This document shows, one piece after another, positions 8,455 to 17,750 of a stretch of DNA of 64,000 nucleotides (positions are counted from its first letter, which is position 1; each line of letters starts with the position of its first letter). The DNA comes from Mycolicibacterium poriferae (GTDB lineage: Bacteria > Actinomycetota > Actinomycetes > Mycobacteriales > Mycobacteriaceae): assembly GCF_010728325.1 (NCBI RefSeq), contig NZ_AP022570.1, positions 62,001 through 126,000 of the forward strand. The letters are read 5' to 3'. Position numbers and translations under genes: made by a program. The notes under the pieces were generated by a model that saw nothing but the letters and a program-made list of their open reading frames with translations, did no database searches and had not been told where the DNA came from.

Positions 8455-9585
8455 ATGAGCACCACCCCACCGGCCCTGGACATGGCCGCGATCCTGCGTG
8501 ACACCTCCAACCGCGTGGTGGTGTGCTGCGGCGCGGGTGGTGTCGGCAAGACCACCACCGCCGCGGCGATGGCGCTGCGGGCGGCCGAGTACGGCCGCAC
8601 CGTGGTCGTGCTGACGATCGATCCGGCCAGGCGGCTGGCCCAGGCGCTGGGCATCCAGTCGCTGGGGAACACCCCCCAGCGGGTGCCGCTGGGGCCTGAG
8701 GTCACCGGCGAGCTGCACGCGATGATGCTGGACATGCGGCGCACGTTCGACGAGATGGTGATCCAGTATTCGGGCACCGAGCGCGCCGACGCCATTCTGG
8801 AGAACCAGTTCTACCAAACCGTGGCCACGTCGCTGGCGGGCACGCAGGAGTACATGGCCATGGAGAAGCTGGGACAGCTTCTCGGCGAAGACAAGTGGGA
8901 TCTGATCGTGGTCGACACCCCGCCGTCGCGGAACGCGCTGGACTTCCTCGACGCGCCCAAGCGGCTCGGCAGCTTCATGGACAGCCGGCTGTGGCGGCTG
9001 CTGCTGGCCCCCGGGCGCGGCATCGGCCGATTGGTCACCGGCGCCGTCGGACTGGCCATGAAGGGGATGTCGACGGTCCTCGGTTCGCAGATGCTCTCCG
9101 ACGCGGCGGGGTTCGTGCAGTCACTGGATGCGACGTTCGGCGGGTTCCGGGAGAAAGCCGACCGCACCTACGAGCTGCTCAAGCGGCGGGGCACGCAGTT
9201 CGTCGTGGTCTCGGCAGCCGAACCGGACGCGCTGCGGGAAGCGTCGTTCTTCGTGGACCGGTTGGCCGGTGAGCGGATGCCTCTGGCCGGCCTGATCCTC
9301 AACCGCACCCATCCGACGCTGTGTGAGCTGCACGCCGAGAAGGCCACCGAGGCGGCCGAGGAGTTGGAGAAGACCGACCCGACGTCGGTCGCCGCGGCTG
9401 CGCTGCGGATCCACGCCGACCGGGCCTCCACCGCCAAACGCGAGGTGCGGCTGCTGTCCCGGTTCACCGGCGCCAACCCGCACGTGGCGATCGTGGGGGT
9501 GCCCTCGCTGCCGTTCGACGTCTCCGACCTCGAGGCACTTCAGGCCATCGCCGACCAGATCACCGGAGAAACCGAAGCGGCCTGA
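8455..9585 (+). CDS. bagB: Get3/ArsA-like ATPase B (BagB)
   Basis: The protein has 376 residues with a GGAGGAAACC ribosome site before ATG 8455. The P-loop is GAGGVGKTT: compared with BagA the signature Lys of the deviant Walker A is replaced by Ala, so the pair is asymmetric. [14 protein letters not shown] switch and a Met/Gly-rich hydrophobic segment (about residues 178-215) could form a client-binding surface. Orthologue of Rv3680. It probably acts as a heterodimer with the preceding gene product. It faces whiB4 convergently with a 41-bp gap. Confidence 0.9.
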   Translation: MSTTPPALDMAAILRDTSNRVVVCCGAGGVGKTTTAAAMALRAAEYGRTVVVLTIDPARRLAQALGIQSLGNTPQRVPLGPEVTGELHAMMLDMRRTFDEMVIQYSGTERADAILENQFYQTVATSLAGTQEYMAMEKLGQLLGEDKWDLIVVDTPPSRNALDFLDAPKRLGSFMDSRLWRLLLAPGRGIGRLVTGAVGLAMKGMSTVLGSQMLSDAAGFVQSLDATFGGFREKADRTYELLKRRGTQFVVVSAAEPDALREASFFVDRLAGERMPLAGLILNRTHPTLCELHAEKATEAAEELEKTDPTSVAAAALRIHADRASTAKREVRLLSRFTGANPHVAIVGVPSLPFDVSDLEALQAIADQITGETEAA

Positions 9586-9626
9586 CCCCGAGGGGTCCGG
9601 CCGCCGGCTCTGATCAGGTCTGCGAG

Positions 9627-9983
9627 TTAGCCCGCACTGCGGTGCTTGCGCTGGGCGGCAAAGAAGTCGGCCCAGGAAACCACCTCGGGGTGCTGCTTGA
9701 GCAGGGCGCGCCGCTGACGCTCGGTCATGCCGCCCCACACGCCGAACTCGACGCGATTGTCCAGGGCGTCGGCGCCGCACTCGGCGATGACCGGACAGTG
9801 CCGGCAGATGACCGCGGCTTTGCGCTGGGCGGCGCCGCGGACGAACAACTCGTCAGGGTCGGTTTGGCGACACCGGGCTTGCGAAACCCACGCAATCCGG
9901 GCTTCTGCCTCCGCACCATGCAGAATGGTATCGGCGGACGGATTGATGGTGGTCCTGCGAGCGGCGGGCTTGATACCTGACAC
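9627..9983 (-). CDS. whiB4: WhiB4 iron-sulfur redox-responsive regulator
   Basis: The protein has 118 residues from GTG 9983 (ribosome site GAAGGGGACG), the same length as M. tuberculosis WhiB4 (Rv3681c). Four cluster Cys are visible: one in ARCRQTD, then CRHCPVIAEC (CxxC-x5-C). The WhiB signature GVWGGMTERQRR follows, with a basic C-terminal end. The longer open frame to 10109 lacks similarity. In the family the [4Fe-4S] cluster senses oxygen and nitric oxide, and WhiB4 represses antioxidant and PE/PPE genes. Confidence 0.93.
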   Translation of the reverse strand: MSGIKPAARRTTINPSADTILHGAEAEARIAWVSQARCRQTDPDELFVRGAAQRKAAVICRHCPVIAECGADALDNRVEFGVWGGMTERQRRALLKQHPEVVSWADFFAAQRKHRSAG

Positions 9984-10091
9984 CGGCGTCCCCTTCGTTC
10001 TGGCCGCGCCCCGACAACGCAGACGAATGTTTCCCCTATGTACTTCGACGTTGATCGCTGGGTGCGATCTACGCCACATTGCGTGCGGTGA

Positions 10092-10109
10092 GTGTGATCT
10101 GCATCGCAC
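10092..10109. promoter_or_regulatory. Candidate Crp site in the 306-bp whiB4-ponA2 spacer
   Basis: GTGTGA-TCTGCA-TCGCAC matches the mycobacterial Crp pattern GTGTGA-N6-TCACAC at all but one position. It lies 109 bp upstream of whiB4 and 181 bp upstream of ponA2 in the divergent spacer 9984-10289. That spacer otherwise shows no gene that I can support. The crp gene is 4.3 kb away in the same window. Assignment to whiB4 rather than ponA2 is a guess from distance. Confidence 0.45.
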
Positions 10110-10289
10110 TGTTTTGTCAACTTAGGTGGTCAGGGCCGTTCGACGCAATACATCCGTGACCACTTTTTTGGGACGACCGTGCCGTCATCGGCACCAAATT
10201 GACGATTTCGCCGTTTCACCACACGTCACAGCGGGTGAGCCGGGCCGATCGGCGGATCGGGTGGCGCACGTCGTCGCTACTCTGTACCC

Positions 10290-12767
10290 ATGCCGGAGCA
10301 GCTCCCGACCCCACGGCCGCCGCGGTCGGTCACGGTCATCAAGCTCGCCTGGTGCGTGCTGCTCGCCAGTGTCGTCGCCGCGGGTCTGATGTTCCCGGTC
10401 ATCGGCGGCATCGGCCTGATGTCCAACCGCGCCTCCGATGTCGTTGCCAACGGCTCGGCCCAACTGGTCGAGGGGGAGGTCCCTCAGGTGTCGACGATGG
10501 TCGACGCCAAGGGCAACCCGATCGCCTGGCTCTACACCCAGCGCCGCTTCCAGGTGCCCAGCGAACAGATCGCCAACACGATGAAGCTGGCGATCGTCTC
10601 GATCGAGGACAAACGCTTTGCCGAGCACAACGGTGTCGACTGGCAGGGCACGCTGACCGGCCTGTCGGGTTACCTGTCGGGCAACCTCGACACCCGAGGC
10701 GGGTCGACGATCGAGCAGCAATACGTCAAGAACTACCAGCTGCTGGTCATCGCCCAGACCGACGCCGAGAAGCGCGCCGCGATCGAAGTCACCCCGGCGC
10801 GCAAGCTGCGTGAGATCCGGATGGCGCTGACGCTGGACAAGACGTTCACCAAGCCGGAGATCCTGACCCGCTACCTGAACCTGGTGTCGTTCGGCAACGG
10901 CTCGTTCGGCGTTCAGGACGCCGCCCAGACCTACTTCGGCATCGACGCCTCCGAACTGAACTGGCAGCAGGCCGCGCTGCTGGCCGGCATGGTGCAGTCG
11001 ACGAGCGCGCTGAACCCCTACACCAATCCCGACGGCGCGCTCGCGCGGCGCAACGTGGTGCTCGACACGATGATCGAGAACCTGCCCGAGTACGCCGACG
11101 AACTGCGCGAGGCCCGCACCCAGCCGCTGGGCGTGCTGCCCCAGCCGCAGGAGCTGCCGCGCGGCTGCATCGCCGCCGGCGACCGGGCCTTCTTCTGCGA
11201 CTACGCGCTGGACTACCTGGCGCGGGCCGGGATCAGCAAGGACCAGGTCGCCAAGGGCGGCTACCTGATCCGGACGACGCTGGACCCGGACGTGCAGGGG
11301 CAGGTGAAGTCCGCGATCGACGGCGTCGCCGACCCCGACGTGCCGGGGGTGGCCAGCGTGATGAGCGTGATCCGGCCGGGCAAGGAAGCCCACCCGGTGC
11401 TCGCGATGGCCAGCAACCGCACCTACGGGCTGGACCTCGACGCGGGCGAAACCATGCAACCGCAGCCGTTCTCGCTGGTCGGTGACGGCGCCGGCTCGAT
11501 CTTCAAGGTGTTCACCACCGCCGCCGCCCTGGAGATGGGTATGGGCATCAACGCCCAACTCGATGCACCGTCCCGGTTCGAGGCCAAGGGGCTCGGCACC
11601 GGTGGTGCGCGGGGCTGTCCGCCGGCGACGTGGTGCGTGCAGAACGCCGGCAACTACCGCGGCTCGATGACGGTCACCCAGGCGCTGGCGACCTCGCCGA
11701 ACACCGCGTTCGCCAAGCTCATCGCGCAGGTCGGGGTGCAGCGCACCGTCGACATGGCCGTCAAGCTGGGCCTGCGTTCCTACGCGCTGCCCGGCACGGC
11801 CCGCGACTACGACCCCGACAGCAACGAGAGCCTGGCCGAGTTCGTCAAGCGCCAGAACCTGGGTTCGTTCACGCTGGGGCCCATCGAGGTCAATCCGTTG
11901 GAGCTGTCCAATGTGGCGGCGACGTTGGCGTCCGGCGGCATGTGGTGCCCGCCCAGTCCCATCCAGGCGGTGTTCGACCGGCACGGCGAGGAGGTCGCCG
12001 TCACCACCGAGACCTGTGAGCAGGTGGTCCCCGAGGGTCTGGCCAACACGCTGGCCGTGGCCATGAGCGAGGACGACAGGGGTTCGGGCACCGCTGCCGG
12101 CGCCGCGGGGTCGGTCGGCTGGACGCTGCCGATGTCGGGCAAGACCGGGACCACCGAGGCGCACCGCTCGGCGGGCTTCCTCGGGTTCACCAACCAGCTG
12201 GCCGCCGCGAACTACATCTACGACGACTCGACCTCACCGGGCGAGCTGTGCTCGTTCCCGTTGCGCCAGTGTGGCGACGGAAACCTGTTCGGCGGTAACG
12301 AGCCCGCCCGGACGTGGTTCACCGCGATGAACCCGATCGCCACCAACTTCGGCGAGGTCGTGCTGCCCCCGACCGATCCGCGCTATGTCGACGGAGCCCC
12401 CGGTTCGCGGGTGCCCAGCGTGGCCGGGATGGGGCTGGAGACCGCCAAGCAGCGGCTGCGGGAGGCCGGCTTCCAGGTGGCCGATCAGGCCACCCCGGTG
12501 AACAGCAGCTCCCGCCAGGGTGCGGTCGTCGGCACGTCGCCGAGCGGTCAGACGGTGCCCGGCTCGATCGTCACGATCCAGGTGTCCAACGGCATCGCCC
12601 CGGCCCCGCCGCCACCACCACCCGGTGCGGCGCCGCCGGGGGGCGGACCACCGCCGCCGGTCGGGCAGACGGTGATCGAGATCCCGGGCCTTCCGCCGAT
12701 CACGGTGCCGGTGCTCGGTGCACCGCCACCGCCGGCGCCACCCCCACCGCCACCACCGCCGGGCTGA
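10290..12767 (+). CDS. ponA2: Class A penicillin-binding protein PonA2 with PASTA domain
   Basis: The protein has 825 residues. A membrane anchor at about 20-42 precedes a GT51 transglycosylase domain with SIEDKRFAEHNGVDW near 105 and RGGSTIEQQYVKNY after it. The transpeptidase domain has SIFK near 402, SPN near 455 and SGKTGT near 615. One PASTA repeat (VPSVAGMGLETAKQRL onward, about 705-765) is followed by a Pro-rich tail ending in PPPPPPPPG. It polymerises and crosslinks peptidoglycan outside the membrane. Orthologue of Rv3682, linked to stress and stationary-phase survival. Confidence 0.96.
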   Translation: MPEQLPTPRPPRSVTVIKLAWCVLLASVVAAGLMFPVIGGIGLMSNRASDVVANGSAQLVEGEVPQVSTMVDAKGNPIAWLYTQRRFQVPSEQIANTMKLAIVSIEDKRFAEHNGVDWQGTLTGLSGYLSGNLDTRGGSTIEQQYVKNYQLLVIAQTDAEKRAAIEVTPARKLREIRMALTLDKTFTKPEILTRYLNLVSFGNGSFGVQDAAQTYFGIDASELNWQQAALLAGMVQSTSALNPYTNPDGALARRNVVLDTMIENLPEYADELREARTQPLGVLPQPQELPRGCIAAGDRAFFCDYALDYLARAGISKDQVAKGGYLIRTTLDPDVQGQVKSAIDGVADPDVPGVASVMSVIRPGKEAHPVLAMASNRTYGLDLDAGETMQPQPFSLVGDGAGSIFKVFTTAAALEMGMGINAQLDAPSRFEAKGLGTGGARGCPPATWCVQNAGNYRGSMTVTQALATSPNTAFAKLIAQVGVQRTVDMAVKLGLRSYALPGTARDYDPDSNESLAEFVKRQNLGSFTLGPIEVNPLELSNVAATLASGGMWCPPSPIQAVFDRHGEEVAVTTETCEQVVPEGLANTLAVAMSEDDRGSGTAAGAAGSVGWTLPMSGKTGTTEAHRSAGFLGFTNQLAAANYIYDDSTSPGELCSFPLRQCGDGNLFGGNEPARTWFTAMNPIATNFGEVVLPPTDPRYVDGAPGSRVPSVAGMGLETAKQRLREAGFQVADQATPVNSSSRQGAVVGTSPSGQTVPGSIVTIQVSNGIAPAPPPPPPGAAPPGGGPPPPVGQTVIEIPGLPPITVPVLGAPPPPAPPPPPPPPG

Positions 12768-12824
12768 CCCGTTCGACGCGCCCGACGACCTGTGTCCGGT
12801 CAGCGGTGGCGCTAGGCTGCGTAC

Positions 12825-13790
12825 ATGCCTTCTGCTTCACCGGGATCGCTTCTGAAGACCTCTGCTGCGGCCTCCGTCGGCACGCTGGTGGCCGGAATCG
12901 GCTACGCCTCGCTGATCGAGCGCAACGCGTTCGTGGTCCGGCAGGCCACCATGCCGGTGTTGACGCCGGGGTCCTCGCCGCTGAAGGTGCTGCACATCAG
13001 CGACATCCACATGCGTCCGACGCAGCGCCGCAAGCAGGCCTGGCTGCGGGAGCTGGCCGGCTGGGATCCCGACCTGGTGGTCAACACCGGTGACAACCTG
13101 GCGCACCCCAAGGCGGTGCCCGCCGTCGTGCAGGCGCTCGGCGACCTGTTGTCGGTGCCCGGGGTGTTCGTGTTCGGCAGCAACGACTACTTCGCTCCCA
13201 AGCTGAAGAATCCGGCGAACTACCTGACCAACCCCAACCACCGCATACACGGCGAGCCGCTGCCGTGGCAGGACCTGCGGGCGGCGTTCACCGAACGCGG
13301 CTGGCTGGACATGACCCACACACGGCGCGAGTTCGAGGTCGCCGGCCTGCACATCGCGGCCGCCGGCGTCGACGATCCGCACCTCAAGCGTGACCGCTAC
13401 CCCACCATCGCCGGGCCGGCGAACGCGGCGGCGAACCTGACGCTGGGGTTGACGCACTCCCCCGAGCCACGCGTGCTGGACCAGTTCGCCACCGACGGCT
13501 ATCAACTCGTGATGGCCGGTCACACCCACGGCGGGCAGCTGTGCCTGCCGTTCTACGGCGCCATCGTCACCAACTGTGAACTCGACCGCTCCCGGGCCAA
13601 GGGTCCGTCGCGCTGGGGGGCACGCACCCAGCTGCACGTGTCGGCGGGAATCGGCACGTCCCCGTTCGCCCCGTTGCGGTTCTGCTGCCGGCCCGAGGCG
13701 ACGCTGCTCACCTTGGTCGCGGCTCCCACCGGCGGATCGGACATCCAGACGCGGGAGGGACAGTCGCATCCGACCGTCTCCGCACGGTGA
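12825..13790 (+). CDS. Metallophosphoesterase, membrane-associated
   Basis: The protein has 321 residues. The N-terminal 25 residues are hydrophobic enough for an anchor. The calcineurin-like metal motifs are in order: DIHMRP, VNTGDNL, FGSNDYF, and [14 protein letters not shown]. This is the YkuE/UDP-diacylglucosamine-type pattern, but the substrate is not determined. Its last four bases (GTGA) overlap the next gene's start, so it is likely co-expressed with cds1 and probably ponA2. Synteny: Rv3683. Confidence 0.9.
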   Translation: MPSASPGSLLKTSAAASVGTLVAGIGYASLIERNAFVVRQATMPVLTPGSSPLKVLHISDIHMRPTQRRKQAWLRELAGWDPDLVVNTGDNLAHPKAVPAVVQALGDLLSVPGVFVFGSNDYFAPKLKNPANYLTNPNHRIHGEPLPWQDLRAAFTERGWLDMTHTRREFEVAGLHIAAAGVDDPHLKRDRYPTIAGPANAAANLTLGLTHSPEPRVLDQFATDGYQLVMAGHTHGGQLCLPFYGAIVTNCELDRSRAKGPSRWGARTQLHVSAGIGTSPFAPLRFCCRPEATLLTLVAAPTGGSDIQTREGQSHPTVSAR

Positions 13791-14890
13791 GCCGACCGGC
13801 CGCGTCGGCCTGCCGCCAGTCCCGGGCGTGGGTGGACAATGCGGTCCGGCTGATCGAGGCCGACGCGCGGCGCAGCGCTGACACCCATCTGCTGCGTTAC
13901 CCGCTGCCGGCGCGCTGGGCCGCCGACGCCGACCTGGCGCTGTACCTGAAGGACGAATCGACGCACATCACCGGCAGCCTCAAACACCGGTTGGCGCGGT
14001 CGCTGTTCCTGTACGGGCTGTGCAACGGATGGATCAGCGAGGACACCACCGTCATCGAGGCCTCCTCGGGGTCGACGGCGGTGTCGGAGGCCTACTTCGC
14101 GGAGCTGATCGGGGTGCCGTTCATCGCGGTGATGCCCGAGTCCACCAGCGCAGCCAAGATCGCCTTGATCGAATCGCAGGGCGGGCGTTGCCATTTCGTC
14201 ACCGAGGCGGCTCAGGTGTATGACGAGGCGCAACGGTTGGCCGATCAGACCGGCGGCCACTACCTGGACCAGTTCACCAACGCTGAGCGCGCCACCGACT
14301 GGCGGGGCAACAACAACATCGCCGAGTCGATCTACGAGCAACTCGGTCAGGAGACCCACCCCGTGCCGGAGTGGATAGTCGTCGGCGCGGGCACCGGCGG
14401 GACGAGCGCGACGATCGGGCGCTACATCCGGTACCGTCGCCATCCCACCCGGTTGTGCGTGGTGGACCCGGAGAATTCGGCGTTCTTCCCCGCCTATGCC
14501 TCCGGTGACCGCAATGTCGTGACCGGCATGTCGTCGCGGATCGAAGGGATCGGGCGGCCGCGCGTCGAGCCGTCGTTTCTCCCCGAGGTGGTCGACCGGA
14601 TGATGACGGTGCCCGACGCGGGTTCGGTGGCGGCGGCCCACCATGTCAGCCGGGTGCTGAACCGCCGGGTCGGCCCGTCCACGGGCACCAACATCTGGGG
14701 CGCGTTCGGCCTGCTGGCCGAGATGGCCGCAACGGGCTGCAGCGGATCAGTGGTCACGCTGCTGGCCGACAGCGGGGACCGCTACACCGAGACCTACTTC
14801 TGCGCCGAGTGGCTGACCAGCCACGGACTCGACCCGTCGGAGTCGGCGGCGGTGCTGGCCGAGTTCGAGCGGTCCGGCCGCTGGCTCTGA
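13787..14890 (+). CDS. cds1: PLP-dependent cysteine synthase-fold enzyme, Cds1-type cysteine desulfhydrase
   Basis: The protein has 367 residues, GTG start overlapping the previous stop. Fold type II PLP enzyme: the Schiff-base Lys lies in [12 protein letters not shown] near residue 66, the phosphate loop is [12 protein letters not shown], and [12 protein letters not shown] follows. The M. tuberculosis orthologue (Rv3684) releases H2S from cysteine; by sequence alone it could also be a cysteine synthase-like lyase. It ends 244 bp before tRNA-Pro. Confidence 0.85.
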   Translation: MSRPAASACRQSRAWVDNAVRLIEADARRSADTHLLRYPLPARWAADADLALYLKDESTHITGSLKHRLARSLFLYGLCNGWISEDTTVIEASSGSTAVSEAYFAELIGVPFIAVMPESTSAAKIALIESQGGRCHFVTEAAQVYDEAQRLADQTGGHYLDQFTNAERATDWRGNNNIAESIYEQLGQETHPVPEWIVVGAGTGGTSATIGRYIRYRRHPTRLCVVDPENSAFFPAYASGDRNVVTGMSSRIEGIGRPRVEPSFLPEVVDRMMTVPDAGSVAAAHHVSRVLNRRVGPSTGTNIWGAFGLLAEMAATGCSGSVVTLLADSGDRYTETYFCAEWLTSHGLDPSESAAVLAEFERSGRWL

Positions 14891-14991
14891 TCACGCGAGC
14901 CGCGGGTCAGCGGTCCGTCGGAGGTCAGGTACAGCCACAGTGCAGCCAGTGCGAAGAAGCCCAGGTACAGCGATGCGCCCAGCCCGGTCAT
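14794..14991 (-). CDS. Possible 65-residue single-span membrane protein
   Basis: ATG 14991 is preceded by GAGGTGTGCC. The first 25 residues ([20 protein letters not shown]) make a convincing transmembrane helix, followed by a polar Ser/Arg-rich tail. The final 97 bp are antisense to the end of cds1, so the tail may be partly fortuitous or the gene may be a false call. No family was recognised. It is the only candidate gene in the spacer 14891-15133. Confidence 0.35.
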   Translation of the reverse strand: MTGLGASLYLGFFALAALWLYLTSDGPLTRGSRDQSQRPDRSNSASTAADSDGSSPWLVSHSAQK

Positions 14992-15133
14992 GGCACACCT
15001 CGTTTCTTTGGTTCGTGTTTGTCAGTGTGCACAACGCCACCGACAGCCCCGTTCCTTCCCGCGGCGTGTCGGCGTCGGTGATACGCGTTTGGCTTCAACC
15101 TCGGGCAGTGCGATACGCTGTCGAGGCTTCACG

Positions 15134-15207
<74 letters not shown>

Positions 15208-15229
15208 CTCGTGTGTCTGCAGGTGAGAG

Positions 15230-15259
15230 GCCCTGACCGGTTCTTCTGGTCGGGGCTTT
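15230..15259 (+). terminator. Hairpin terminator after tRNA-Pro
   Basis: GCCCTGACCGG and CTGGTCGGGGC form an 11-bp stem (with G-T pairs) around TTCTT, followed directly by TTTCC. It lies 23 bp after the tRNA, where a transcript end is expected. Confidence 0.65.
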
Positions 15260-15326
15260 CCTGCTGCTGTGAGCCGGGTGCCGCGTTGGAAATTGGTGCA
15301 TAGCCGGCTCACGGGGCTCCACTAAC

Positions 15327-15620
15327 GTGGGCGCTGTGGAGGTCGATCCAGAGGTGCTGCGCGCGTTCGCCGGCCAGGTCGACCTCGCGTCGGCGCTGAT
15401 CCGCGAAGCCCACGTCGGGACCAAGGTGGCCACCGCAGCCGACGGACTGGACGGATCCACCACTCAGTGGGCGGCGCGACTTGTCGGCGCCCACGTCATG
15501 GAGATCGCCGACCAGATCGCCACCCACGTCGACGACATTGGCGTCGCAGTGCGCGGGGCGGGCAACAGCTACGAGGTGACCGACTCGGACCTTGCCGGCA
15601 GCTTCGAGGGGATCTTCTGA
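15327..15620 (+). CDS. EspC-like type VII secretion substrate/partner (WXG-fold helical hairpin)
   Basis: The protein has 97 residues, GTG 15327 (GTG 15336 also possible). The opening VDPEVLRAFAGQVD, the middle TTQWAARLVGAHV and the end VRGAGNSYEVTDSDLAG fit the ESX EspC family (T7SS_ESX_EspC). YEVTD at about 81-85 is a YxxxD type VII export signal. Such small proteins are exported as folded helical dimers, often with a partner encoded next door. The next gene starts 3 bp after the stop, so the two are probably a co-translated pair. Confidence 0.8.
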   Translation: MGAVEVDPEVLRAFAGQVDLASALIREAHVGTKVATAADGLDGSTTQWAARLVGAHVMEIADQIATHVDDIGVAVRGAGNSYEVTDSDLAGSFEGIF

Positions 15621-15623
15621 CCC

Positions 15624-16970
15624 GTGCTGCCTTCTCGTTCCCGATTGGAGCGCTGGAACCCCGACTCTCTGGCCTTCACCGGACAGTCGATCCAGGACAG
15701 CGGCCGAGCGGTCGCCGATGCGGTCACCACGATGAGCGACAACATCGACACCATGCCCGAGACCAGGGCGTGGTCGGGTGATGCACACACCGCGGCCACC
15801 AGAATGTTCGATCGAGCACAAGACCAAGCCAACGCATTCGCGGCGTACACACGCGATGTCGGCGCTGCCCTGCGCGACGGCGCCGGCACCATCGGCGCAG
15901 CCCGGACAGCGCTGCTGGACAAGGCCGACGAGATCGACATGGGCGGCCAGCTGCACGTCAGCGATCAATGGGTGGTCCTGATTACCGGCGCCGCCATGAC
16001 CGCCGAACAGGCCGCTGCCCTGGAACGGCGCGCACAAGCAGAGCAGGTCACTGTCAACGCACTACTGTTGGCGGTCGGCCGCGCGGACGACGCCACCGCC
16101 GCAGCGGTGACCGCGGCAGCCACCGCACACGGATACGACCCCCCTGACCCGACGGGCTGGGACAACTTGACGCCCGGACTTCAGCAACCCGGCGACGAGG
16201 TGCCAAACCCGGCGGGGGCGGCCGGACTGATGCAGCAGGCAATGCTCCGTGACATCGACATGTCACGAACGATCAGGGACACCAGCATTGAAGTAGACGG
16301 TGACATCACAACCACCACGCACACCATGCAGGATGGCAGTAAACAAGTGGTGACCGAAGACAACGAATACCAGTGGGACCGTGGCCCCACCCTGCGGGTC
16401 ACCCATTACGACAAAGATGGCAACTTCTTGTCCCAGACCAGCACTGTCACGTGGAAGGACACGACGACGTACTCGCTTCGAGGTGCCACGACGACCAGTA
16501 CGCGACTCGCGGACGGCACACTCCTGGAAAGGCATCAGTGGCCCAACGGCAGAGTCGAAGCCAAGGTCTACACACCAGACGGTCGCGAAGGCGACATCCC
16601 CATCGAGATTCTCAGCAACCCTCCTACGGCGATCGCGGGCGGCGCTCTGACCGGATTCGAGCGATATGTCGACCAGGGTGGGTCCGTCCCTAGGCTGAGT
16701 GCGGATGCTCTCAAAGGGGTCGGCGTCGGTGCGAAATTCGCCGGACCCGCCGTGGGCGTGGCCGAGATGTTGTTCAACGTCGCCGGCGCCCAGAGTGCCT
16801 TCGAGAGATGTGTCGACACCTATACCGGAGCCGGCTCGGTCGTGGGAGGTTTCGCGCCTTTGGCATTCCCCGGAGTGGGATGGATCGGCGCCGGTTTCAT
16901 CTCCATCGCGGGATCGCAGGGTGTCGGCGCTCTCGGTACCTTCTTGGGAAATCAGTTCTGCTCGCGATGA
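15624..16970 (+). CDS. Putative type VII secreted effector with WXG-like N-terminus and glycine-rich hydrophobic C-terminus
   Basis: The protein has 448 residues, GTG start. Residues 1-110 are helical with WSGDAHTAATRMFDRA, as in the WXG-like domains of mycobacterial type VII proteins. About 205-325 is Thr-rich and strand-like with repeated charged turns (DGDITTTTHTMQDGS, YDKDGNFLSQTSTVTWKDT). About 330-445 is hydrophobic with many GxxxG spacings (GVGVGAKFAG, GWIGAGFISIAGSQGVGALG). I know no named family for the whole. The layout (partner before, overlapping membrane protein after) is that of secreted toxins, but toxicity is inference. It could instead be an envelope protein. Confidence 0.6.
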   Translation: MLPSRSRLERWNPDSLAFTGQSIQDSGRAVADAVTTMSDNIDTMPETRAWSGDAHTAATRMFDRAQDQANAFAAYTRDVGAALRDGAGTIGAARTALLDKADEIDMGGQLHVSDQWVVLITGAAMTAEQAAALERRAQAEQVTVNALLLAVGRADDATAAAVTAAATAHGYDPPDPTGWDNLTPGLQQPGDEVPNPAGAAGLMQQAMLRDIDMSRTIRDTSIEVDGDITTTTHTMQDGSKQVVTEDNEYQWDRGPTLRVTHYDKDGNFLSQTSTVTWKDTTTYSLRGATTTSTRLADGTLLERHQWPNGRVEAKVYTPDGREGDIPIEILSNPPTAIAGGALTGFERYVDQGGSVPRLSADALKGVGVGAKFAGPAVGVAEMLFNVAGAQSAFERCVDTYTGAGSVVGGFAPLAFPGVGWIGAGFISIAGSQGVGALGTFLGNQFCSR

Positions 16971-17698
16971 AATCAGTCAGCAACTTCGCAGCGTTCGTCC
17001 TCGTCCCTGCCTGCGGAGTCTTTTTTCTCTGGTGGGGTCTCGCGAAGATCGTTGATGGAGGAGCTCTTTCAGGAGCGATCGCATCGATTTTCGCCTTGGC
17101 CGCCTTCGGCTTTTCCGCCCAGTGGGCGGTCATGCGGTTCATGGCCGACCCACGGGGTGACTTCTCCTCAGAGGGCACCACCATTCGGCCACGCAAGCTG
17201 TTTGACGTACTCTCACTCTTTTGGATGGGTTCCGCCGTGCTCGCAGCCGGGCTCTTTGTCACCTTCGCGCCGTTCGGTTATGTCGACATTCCTACCTACC
17301 GCTCATCTACGCCGTGGATGATGGTCTTCATCCTGGTGACAGGTGTTGCAACGCTGTGGCGAATGATCGCTCACGGCGGCGACTGCTACCTGCGCTTGAC
17401 CCCAGATCGTTGCGAAGTGTGGAACGGCCCGTGGCTGGCCTTTCGGCGCGCCAACTGGGAGGACATCGAACAGATTCAGGACCATCCGTTGCGGCGCAAA
17501 CTCCGCGGGCGGGAACTGGTCGTGCTGGCGTTGCCCGAGGGCAGAAGTGCCACCCTTCTTTCGGATTGTGTCACCGACAACAGCGAAGCGCTTCGGGATT
17601 GGGTGCGGTTCTATTGGCAGCACCCCGAATACCGTGACGAACTCGTCGACGGTCGTGGCCTGCAACGGTTTGATGACCAAAAGTTCACCGTCGAATGA
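16967..17698 (+). CDS. Membrane protein with cytoplasmic PH-like domain, candidate immunity protein
   Basis: The protein has 243 residues. ATG 16967 overlaps the previous stop (ATGA), so expression is coupled to the effector-like gene. Four hydrophobic segments fall at about 8-25, 34-52, 87-107 and 120-138. A soluble C-terminal domain follows (YLRLTPDRCEVWNGPWLAFR, then WEDIEQIQDH), resembling bacterial PH-like folds. Local base composition is lower in G+C than its neighbours. An immunity role is inferred from the overlap and membrane location only. Confidence 0.6.
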   Translation: MKSVSNFAAFVLVPACGVFFLWWGLAKIVDGGALSGAIASIFALAAFGFSAQWAVMRFMADPRGDFSSEGTTIRPRKLFDVLSLFWMGSAVLAAGLFVTFAPFGYVDIPTYRSSTPWMMVFILVTGVATLWRMIAHGGDCYLRLTPDRCEVWNGPWLAFRRANWEDIEQIQDHPLRRKLRGRELVVLALPEGRSATLLSDCVTDNSEALRDWVRFYWQHPEYRDELVDGRGLQRFDDQKFTVE

Positions 17699-17750
17699 CA
17701 TTGACAAAGAACATCTCTGGAGGATCACTACCCGGTTGGCGCCGAGCTTC

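Noticed and set aside
7365..8795. Upstream extension of the DUF4177 frame by over 470 codons
   Set aside because: Antisense to the Get3-like ATPase genes. DUF4177 proteins are about 50-60 residues and ATG 7364 fits.
9984..10289. Possible extra gene in the 306-bp whiB4-ponA2 spacer
   Set aside because: The only open frames are extensions or antisense shadows of the neighbours, without ribosome sites or recognisable domains.
10185..12164. 659-codon open frame antisense to ponA2
   Set aside because: A GC-rich shadow of a strongly conserved gene. Its composition is His/Gln/Arg/Val-biased without any domain.
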